NCBI RefSeq assembly: GCF_042657165.1
Contig: NZ_JBHSNJ010000013.1
Span: forward strand, 62,001 to 126,000
Length of the DNA stretch: 64,000 bases
Direction: 5' to 3'
Source of the DNA: Agrilutibacter niabensis
GTDB lineage: Bacteria; Pseudomonadota; Gammaproteobacteria; Xanthomonadales; Xanthomonadaceae
Position numbers and translations under genes: made by a program. The notes beneath the pieces were generated by a model that saw only the letters and a list, made by a program, of their open reading frames with translations, was not told the DNA's origin and ran no database searches. This document shows, piece by piece, positions 59,004 to 64,000 of the stretch (the stretch's first letter is position 1; every line of letters starts with the position of its first letter).

Positions 59004-59897
59004 ATGAAACGACTGCTGCTTGCCGCCCTGATCCCGGGCATCTTCGCCGCCTGTTCCACCGCGACGCCCGCGGCGAGCGCCACGGACGATGCCAGCGCAC
59101 AGGCTTCCGTCGCCGCAGCCGAAGCGACGCGTGCCACCTCCACCGATGCCGCCGGCCTCGACGCCGCCCTCACCGGCACCTGGCGCGAGCCGAAGAACAC
59201 CGCGCGCGACATGTACCGCCATCCGCGCGAGACGCTGTCGTTCTTCGGCGTCGGCCAGGACGAAACCGTCATCGAGATCACGCCCGGTGGCGGCTGGTAC
59301 GCGGAGATCCTCGCGCCCTACCTGCGCGACGACGGCCGTTACGTCGCCGCGGTGTGGGACGACGCGATCCCGGGCCAGCCCGGCTACCGCTATCGCCTCA
59401 ACAAGGAGCTGCGCGCGAAGTTCGCCGGCAACGCCGCGGTCTATGGCACGCCGGACGTGCGCGTGTTCGATCCGAAAGCGCCGGCATTCGGCCCGGCCGC
59501 GTCGGCCGACACCGTGCTGACCTTCCGCAACGCGCACAACTGGGTCAGCGACGGCAACGCCGATGCCTACTTCAAGGCGTTCTTCGACGTGCTCAAGCCG
59601 GGCGGCACGCTGGGCGTGGTCGACCATCGCGCCAAGCCGGATACCGACCTGGCAAAAATGAAGACGTCGGGCTACCTCACCGAGGCGCTGGTGATCGATT
59701 ACGCGCGCAAGGCCGGCTTCGAACTCGAGGCGCAAAGCGAGATCAACGCGAACCCGAAGGACACCACCGACCATCCCAACGGCGTGTGGACGCTGCCGCC
59801 GAGCAACGACCATGAGGCTGCCGACGATGCGAAGTACAAGGCGATCGGCGAAAGCGACCGCATGACCCTGCGCTTCCGCAAGCCGCGCCGCGGGTAA
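59004..59897 (+). CDS. class I SAM-methyltransferase-like lipoprotein
   Basis: A 297-residue exported protein whose signal ends PGIFAACST (Cys17), followed by an Ala/Thr spacer. The core is of the predicted methyltransferase type COG4798: DETVIEITPGGGWYAEILAP is motif I, then RYVAAVWDDAIPG, and DVLKPGGTLGVVDHRAKP. The family is often periplasmic despite the cytosolic location of SAM, so it may not be an active methyltransferase. The start at 59004 has GGAG 7 nt upstream; 58992 is an alternative. It precedes rluE by ~120 bp. Confidence 0.85.
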   Translation: MKRLLLAALIPGIFAACSTATPAASATDDASAQASVAAAEATRATSTDAAGLDAALTGTWREPKNTARDMYRHPRETLSFFGVGQDETVIEITPGGGWYAEILAPYLRDDGRYVAAVWDDAIPGQPGYRYRLNKELRAKFAGNAAVYGTPDVRVFDPKAPAFGPAASADTVLTFRNAHNWVSDGNADAYFKAFFDVLKPGGTLGVVDHRAKPDTDLAKMKTSGYLTEALVIDYARKAGFELEAQSEINANPKDTTDHPNGVWTLPPSNDHEAADDAKYKAIGESDRMTLRFRKPRRG

Positions 59898-60019
59898 CCA
59901 CCAGCCGCGACAGGAACGAGGCCGTCGCAATGGCCGGGACAGTCGGGCCGCGAGTTTTTCAGGGCAAACGCATCGACCGGCCACCATCGCGACGAGCGTC
60001 TTCCGCAACCGGCACTCCA

Positions 60020-60574
60020 ATGCTGATCGCCTTCAACAAACCCTACGGCGTGCTGTGCCAGTTCACCGACCGCAGCACGCCGCCGCGGCCGACGCTGGCC
60101 GGCTTCGGCCTGCCGCCGGACGTGTACGCGGCGGGACGGCTGGACCACGACAGCGAAGGCCTGCTGCTGCTCACCGATGATGGCGGACTGGCGCACCGCC
60201 TGACCGATCCCCGCCACAAGCAGCCCAAGACCTACTGGGTGCAGGTCGAAGGCGAGCCGGGCGAGGAGCAGCTCGTCGCCTTGCGGCGCGGGGTCGAACT
60301 CAACGATGGCCGCACGCGGCCGGCCCACGCGCGACGCATTGACGCCCCGGCGCTCTGGCCGCGCGACCCGCCGGTGCGTTTCCGCAAGAGCGTGCCCGAT
60401 GCCTGGCTCGAACTGACCCTCGGCGAAGGCCGCAACCGGCAGGTCCGGCGCATGACCGCGGCGGTGGGGCTGCCGACCCTGCGGCTGGTGCGGGTGGCGA
60501 TCGGCCCGCACCGTCTCGAGGGACTCGCGCCGGGGGCATGGCGGGCGCTTCCCCCGACCGGGGGACGCTCCTGA
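60020..60574 (+). CDS. rluE: 23S rRNA pseudouridine synthase RluE-type
   Basis: A 184-residue RsuA-family pseudouridine synthase without an S4 domain, as in RluE, which modifies U2457 of 23S rRNA. It begins MLIAFNKPYGVLCQFTDRST. The catalytic Asp42 is in AGRLDHDSEGLLLLTDDG. Later motifs are KTYWVQVEGEPGEEQL and ELTLGEGRNRQVRRMTAAVG. The frame is open from 59930, but homologues start at MLIAFNKPYG. It is on the same strand as the methyltransferase-like gene and the two-component gene downstream, with gaps of ~100 bp. Confidence 0.92.
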   Translation: MLIAFNKPYGVLCQFTDRSTPPRPTLAGFGLPPDVYAAGRLDHDSEGLLLLTDDGGLAHRLTDPRHKQPKTYWVQVEGEPGEEQLVALRRGVELNDGRTRPAHARRIDAPALWPRDPPVRFRKSVPDAWLELTLGEGRNRQVRRMTAAVGLPTLRLVRVAIGPHRLEGLAPGAWRALPPTGGRS

Positions 60575-60679
60575 ACGCGTTCAGACTAGCGGTATGACGC
60601 CATTCCCGGTTCAGTTCATGCTGCTACTTTGCAGCGCCGGCGTCCGTAGCCGGCACAGAGCAGGACGCTTATACCCGCG

Positions 60680-61795
60680 ATGAATTCCGTTGCCTCCAGC
60701 GGCCGCATCCTTGTCGTCGACGACCAGCCGGTCAACCTGCGCGTGGTCAGCACGCTGCTTTCCCGGCAAGGCTATGAGGTAATCACCGCCGGCCACGGCG
60801 AGGAGGCCATCGCGCTGTACCGCGAAGCCGCCCCCGACCTGGTCCTGCTGGACATGTTCATGCCGGGCATGGACGGGTTCGATGTGATCAAGGCCTTGCA
60901 GGCGCTGCCATCGCCGATGACGCCGGTGATCTTCGTCACCGCCGCGCAGGATCGCGACATGCTGCTGCGCGCCTTCGATGCCGGGGTGGTCGACTACGTC
61001 ACCAAGCCGTTCCTGCCGGAAGAACTGCTGGCGCGGGTCAATGCGCACATCGGCCTCAAGCTCACGCGCGATCGCCTGGAACGCGTCGCACGCGAACGCG
61101 AGCAGCTGGTGAACCTGGTCGCGCACGACCTCAAGAACCCGCTGAGCTCGGTGCTGTTCGCCAGCGACCTGCTGCTCGACGAGGCGTGCCGACCCGAGCG
61201 CGTTCCGCATTACCTCACCATCATCCACGAGAGCGTGCACGACGCGCTGGGCTACATCCGCGAGTACCTGGAAACCAGCAGCGGCGCGGCGCAGGTGCGG
61301 CCGGACGTTTCCGCCAACCTCGCCGAAACCCTGGAATGGCTGCTGCGCCGCTACGACATGCAACTGGAGGCACGCGGCATCCGCGTAGTCACCGTGCCGC
61401 CGCCGTGCGAGGCGCGCGTGGCGATCGACGAGCGCGTGCTGCGGCAGGTCGCGGAAAACCTCATTACCAATGCGCTCAAGTACGCGCCCGATTGCGAGCT
61501 GACCCTGGCCGGACGCAACGGCGGACCGGGCTACTGGCAGTTGATCGTGGCCGATCGCGGTCCGGGCATTCCCGCCCACCAGCAGCGCGAACTGTTCAAG
61601 CCGTTCACCCGCCTGCACCACGGCAACGATGGACTCTCCAATGGCCTCGGTCTGGCCCTGGCGAAGCAGATCATCGTCAAGGCCGGTGGCCAGCTCTGGT
61701 ACGAGGCGCGCGATGGCGGCGGCGCGCAGTTCGTGATCGAACTGCCGGAAGCCAGCATGGCGGCCGTCGAGGCCCGGACGGCGAGCGCGGTTTAA
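60680..61795 (+). CDS. response-regulator/histidine-kinase hybrid (REC-HisKA-HATPase)
   Basis: A 371-residue soluble signalling protein. The N-terminal receiver (1-~125) has Asp14-Asp15 (LVVDDQPVN), phospho-acceptor Asp58 (LVLLDMFMPG) and Lys109 (DYVTKPF). A coiled linker leads to HisKA with His149 (LVAHDLKNPLSSVLFA), then HATPase: ENLITNALKYAP, ADRGPGIPAHQQ and GLGLALAKQII. The REC-first order means the kinase output depends on an upstream phosphodonor. No cognate gene is adjacent. Such stand-alone hybrids are common in xanthomonads; the target is unknown. Confidence 0.92.
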   Translation: MNSVASSGRILVVDDQPVNLRVVSTLLSRQGYEVITAGHGEEAIALYREAAPDLVLLDMFMPGMDGFDVIKALQALPSPMTPVIFVTAAQDRDMLLRAFDAGVVDYVTKPFLPEELLARVNAHIGLKLTRDRLERVAREREQLVNLVAHDLKNPLSSVLFASDLLLDEACRPERVPHYLTIIHESVHDALGYIREYLETSSGAAQVRPDVSANLAETLEWLLRRYDMQLEARGIRVVTVPPPCEARVAIDERVLRQVAENLITNALKYAPDCELTLAGRNGGPGYWQLIVADRGPGIPAHQQRELFKPFTRLHHGNDGLSNGLGLALAKQIIVKAGGQLWYEARDGGGAQFVIELPEASMAAVEARTASAV

Positions 61796-61853
61796 GCCCC
61801 GTCGCCGGGCACGCCGCGAATGCGTCGCGCCTGGCGGTCCAATGGGGCTCTGC

Positions 61854-62240
61854 TCAGGTCTTGGCCGTCGCACCCGCATTGGTGCGCGCACCGCTGCGGC
61901 TGCCCGCGCGCTTGGTGCGCGGGGTGGTGGCGCGCTTTGCTTCGACCCGTCGCGCGCTGCCTTCGATCGCCTCACGGTTGCGACCATTGCCCTGTTCGGC
62001 CTGCTTCGCGCGCCGGCGTGCGGCGTACCAGAGCAGGCCTGCACCGGCGACGGCCGCCGCGACCACCGCCGGGTTGCGCCGCACGAACGTGCCGGCGACG
62101 CGCGCACCGGTCTTGAGCACGCCCAGCTTGGCGCCCGCGCCGAGCAGCTGGCCGGCGGTGGGCAGGGCGTGGCGGACGTTGCTGCCCATGGAACTCGCCA
62201 GCTCCAGCGCGCGTTCGGAAATCGATTCGATCCTGTTCAT
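61854..62240 (-). CDS. hypothetical membrane-associated basic protein
   Basis: A 128-residue protein starting MNRIESISERALELASSMGS after GAGGG. A central hydrophobic stretch (NPAVVAAAVAGAGLLWYAA) forms one transmembrane helix, and the C-terminal ~50 residues are very basic (ARRRAKQAEQGNGRNR; TTPRTKRAGSRSGARTN), a nucleic-acid- or phospholipid-binding tail. I know no family. The frame extends to 62342 but the RBS supports 62240. It is convergent with the kinase gene and divergent from the dioxygenase gene. Confidence 0.7.
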   Translation of the reverse strand: MNRIESISERALELASSMGSNVRHALPTAGQLLGAGAKLGVLKTGARVAGTFVRRNPAVVAAAVAGAGLLWYAARRRAKQAEQGNGRNREAIEGSARRVEAKRATTPRTKRAGSRSGARTNAGATAKT

Positions 62241-62374
62241 GCGGGTCCCTCGGGTCGATTGCTGACAACAGGCAGCCAGTCTCCGCCGCGCGTCGTCGAC
62301 TTGGCGTGAGCGGTTGCCGCGGACGCGGCGAGCGCCGATCATCGGCGCCCGACACCCGCAACGCGAACACGCCC

Positions 62375-63046
62375 ATGATCCGGCTCCTGCCCCAGGTCCT
62401 CAACGCCACGGAACTCCAGGCCGTGCGTGAATTGCTGCCGCAGGTGGGCTTCGGCGACGGCCGCATCACCAACCAGGCGTCGCAGGTGAAGCGCAACCTG
62501 CAGGCCTCGCAGGAGGATCCGGTCAACGTCCGCATCGCGCAGCTTGCGCGCGATGCGTTGGCGCGCCATCCCGACCTGCGCAGCTATGCGTTGCCGCGCA
62601 CGGTGGCGCGCGCCACCGTGGTGCGTTACGAACCGGGCATGACCTATGGCTGGCATGTCGACGAGGCGCTGTTCCCGTCGACGCCGCCGATGCGCAGCGA
62701 CCTGTCCTGCACGATCTTCCTCAACAACCCGTCCGATTACGACGGCGGCGAGCTCGTGATCCAGCTCGGTGCGCAGGAACTGGCCTACAAGCTCAACGCC
62801 GGCGACGCGATCCTCTATCCCTCGACCACGATCCACCAGGTCGCCCCGGTAACGCGCGGCGTGCGGTTGGCGGCCATCACCTGGCTGCACAGCTGGATCG
62901 CCGATGGCAGCCAGCGCGAGTTGCTGGTGCAGCTCGACGAGGCCCGCGCGATCGCCGCACGCGGCGCGGCCCCGGGCGATCCGCGCCTGCAGGTGCTGCT
63001 GGAGTCGCTGCGGACCAACCTGTTCCGGATGTGGGCGGATACCTAA
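62375..63046 (+). CDS. PKHD-type Fe(II)/2-oxoglutarate dioxygenase (PiuC/YbiX family)
   Basis: A 223-residue hydroxylase. The iron ligands are His94 and Asp96 (YGWHVDEALF) and His154 (STTIHQVAPV), and Arg164 (GVRLAAITW) binds 2-oxoglutarate. FLNNPSDYDGGELVIQ is the core strand motif of the PKHD family. The start MIRLLPQVLNATELQAV is typical; the frame is open from 62306. PiuC-type genes usually accompany TonB siderophore receptors and are iron-regulated, but none is adjacent here. It is convergent with a sulfotransferase-like gene, 22 bp between stops. Confidence 0.92.
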   Translation: MIRLLPQVLNATELQAVRELLPQVGFGDGRITNQASQVKRNLQASQEDPVNVRIAQLARDALARHPDLRSYALPRTVARATVVRYEPGMTYGWHVDEALFPSTPPMRSDLSCTIFLNNPSDYDGGELVIQLGAQELAYKLNAGDAILYPSTTIHQVAPVTRGVRLAAITWLHSWIADGSQRELLVQLDEARAIAARGAAPGDPRLQVLLESLRTNLFRMWADT

Positions 63047-63068
63047 GCCGCGTATTGGGACGCGCTAT

Positions 63069-64000
63069 CTAGAGCAGCGCCTGCAGCTGCGGATGCCGCT
63101 GCACCCGGGCTTCGACCCAGGCCACGCCGGCTTCGATCTCCACGCGGTGGCGCTGCATCGCCAGCGTCAGGTCGTGGGCGCGGTCCTCGCGTCCGTAGCC
63201 ATGGTCCTGCGCCTTGGCGTAGCGGTGCCACGCCGGTGACGACAGGGCGTCGGCGACGCCGGCCGGATCCAGTGCGAGGTGCGTGGCGATCGTGTGCAAC
63301 ACCGCTTCGGGTTGCGCCAGCAGCTGCTCGAAGTCGACCCGCAACACGCGCCCGGGCTGCGTCCGTGCGAGCGCATCGAAGCGGATGCGTTCGGCCAGCC
63401 AGCCCATCGCGCATTGCTGCGGCAACGACAGCGCGTGCAGCCACACGCCGTCGCCCAGGCCGCGGGCGCGGAGGTCGTGCAGACGCTCGGCCGCCGCGCT
63501 GGCGGCGTCGCGCACCGAATCGGGCGACTTCAGCAATGTCGCCAGATAAGGACGCAGCGGCATGTCGAGCAGCACCGCGCGCATCGCCGGATGGGCATCC
63601 AGCAGGGGCGCGATCAGGCCGTTGCAGCCGCTGGTGGCCTTGACCACGCTGTGCGCGTGGGTGCCCAGCGGCCGCGACCACGCCGCCCACAGCGCCTGCA
63701 GCAACGTCTCCGCTTCCCCCGGCGACAGCCGCGAGTCGGGCGCGTGCAGCTGTGGCCAGGCTTCGGCCAGCGTGCGCAGCGGCAGCGGCTCGCGCAGCCC
63801 CTGCAGCTGCGGCCAGCTTTCCAGCAGGCGGCTGAGCAAGGTCGAGCCGCAGTGGCCGATGTGGAAGATCGCGTCCGCCGGAGGCGCATCGCCCTGGAAC
63901 TGAAGCGCATCCAAGGGCAACCAGCCGCCATCGACACCGGCGGGCAGCGCGCGTTCGTCGAGGAACGCCGCGTCGCGCCGCTGCTGCGCGGTCAGGCGCA
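63069..64000 (-). CDS. sulfotransferase-like protein, 5' end outside the window
   Basis: At least 310 codons of a P-loop protein; the frame is open to the window edge, so the true start may lie beyond it. DAIFHIGHCGSTLLSRLLE is a sulfotransferase-type PAPS-binding loop. VKATSGCNGLIAPLLDAHPA and VLLDMPLRPYLATLL follow, in the place of the 3'-phosphate region. The C-terminal part is helical (VLHTIATHLALDPAGVADAL). Bacterial members of this kind often lie next to 2-oxoglutarate dioxygenases; here a PKHD dioxygenase converges on it. The substrate is unknown. Confidence 0.8.
   Translation of the reverse strand, partial: RLTAQQRRDAAFLDERALPAGVDGGWLPLDALQFQGDAPPADAIFHIGHCGSTLLSRLLESWPQLQGLREPLPLRTLAEAWPQLHAPDSRLSPGEAETLLQALWAAWSRPLGTHAHSVVKATSGCNGLIAPLLDAHPAMRAVLLDMPLRPYLATLLKSPDSVRDAASAAAERLHDLRARGLGDGVWLHALSLPQQCAMGWLAERIRFDALARTQPGRVLRVDFEQLLAQPEAVLHTIATHLALDPAGVADALSSPAWHRYAKAQDHGYGREDRAHDLTLAMQRHRVEIEAGVAWVEARVQRHPQLQALL

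Overview
The window is a GC-rich (roughly 70 percent by eye), densely coded bacterial chromosome segment. It fits a gammaproteobacterium of the Xanthomonadaceae/Lysobacteraceae (Lysobacter, Luteimonas or a relative). Reasons: an Ax21-family outer-membrane protein, two TonB-dependent receptors, a hemD-hemX-hemY cluster, a monomeric 741-residue isocitrate dehydrogenase, and a TorF-type porin before glnK-amtB. The genus assignment is inference. I saw no rRNA, tRNA, CRISPR array, prophage or insertion sequence.

Layout. 1-2750: end of a tRNA 2'-O-methyltransferase, an AraC regulator, a small VOC protein, and an ArsR-SRPBCC pair behind a strong, probably autoregulated and leaderless promoter. 2819-8395: a DUF4142 lipoprotein, a TonB receptor, a sorbosone-dehydrogenase-type lipoprotein, the Ax21 protein and a possible secreted peptide. 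8448-10600: gpsA, secB and a membrane rhodanese.

10691-21484 looks like one functional unit for 3-hydroxybutyrate (3HB) and its oligomers: a 3HB-oligomer hydrolase, 3HB dehydrogenase, a NarL-type response regulator, a transporter-fused hybrid histidine kinase of the CrbS/MxtR type, a TonB receptor and a GntP-family permease. The two divergent gene pairs share a near-identical 20-bp element at their centre, with -10-like hexamers 24-25 bp away on each side. This is the most interesting system in the window.

21507-29757: a lipoprotein, a hotdog thioesterase, hemDXY, a DUF4349 lipoprotein, fadI, an unknown protein and sodC. 29849-37786: a nitrogen-control block on the minus strand (glnA, TorF porin, glnK, amtB, an EF-hand protein, ntrB, ntrC). 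glnA has a perfect-spacing sigma-54 promoter with two upstream NtrC-type palindromes, and a third NtrC-like palindrome abuts the ntrB start. The 600-bp gap between glnA and the porin holds a decayed 33-36-bp repeat array and two GC hairpins.

38092-64000: mostly housekeeping and conserved genes (uppP, a PEBP protein, a TPR-sulfotransferase-like fusion, a YheT hydrolase, plsC, thioesterase, GST, queF, LysM, SEC-C proteins, icd, rluE, a response-regulator/kinase, a PKHD dioxygenase and a truncated sulfotransferase). Between them lie runs of secreted proteins of unknown role: a ClpP-like lipoprotein, two metallopeptidase-like proteins and two separate pairs of tandem small proteins. Start codons were often moved downstream of the longest reading frame to fit ribosome binding sites, signal peptides or family lengths; each case is stated.
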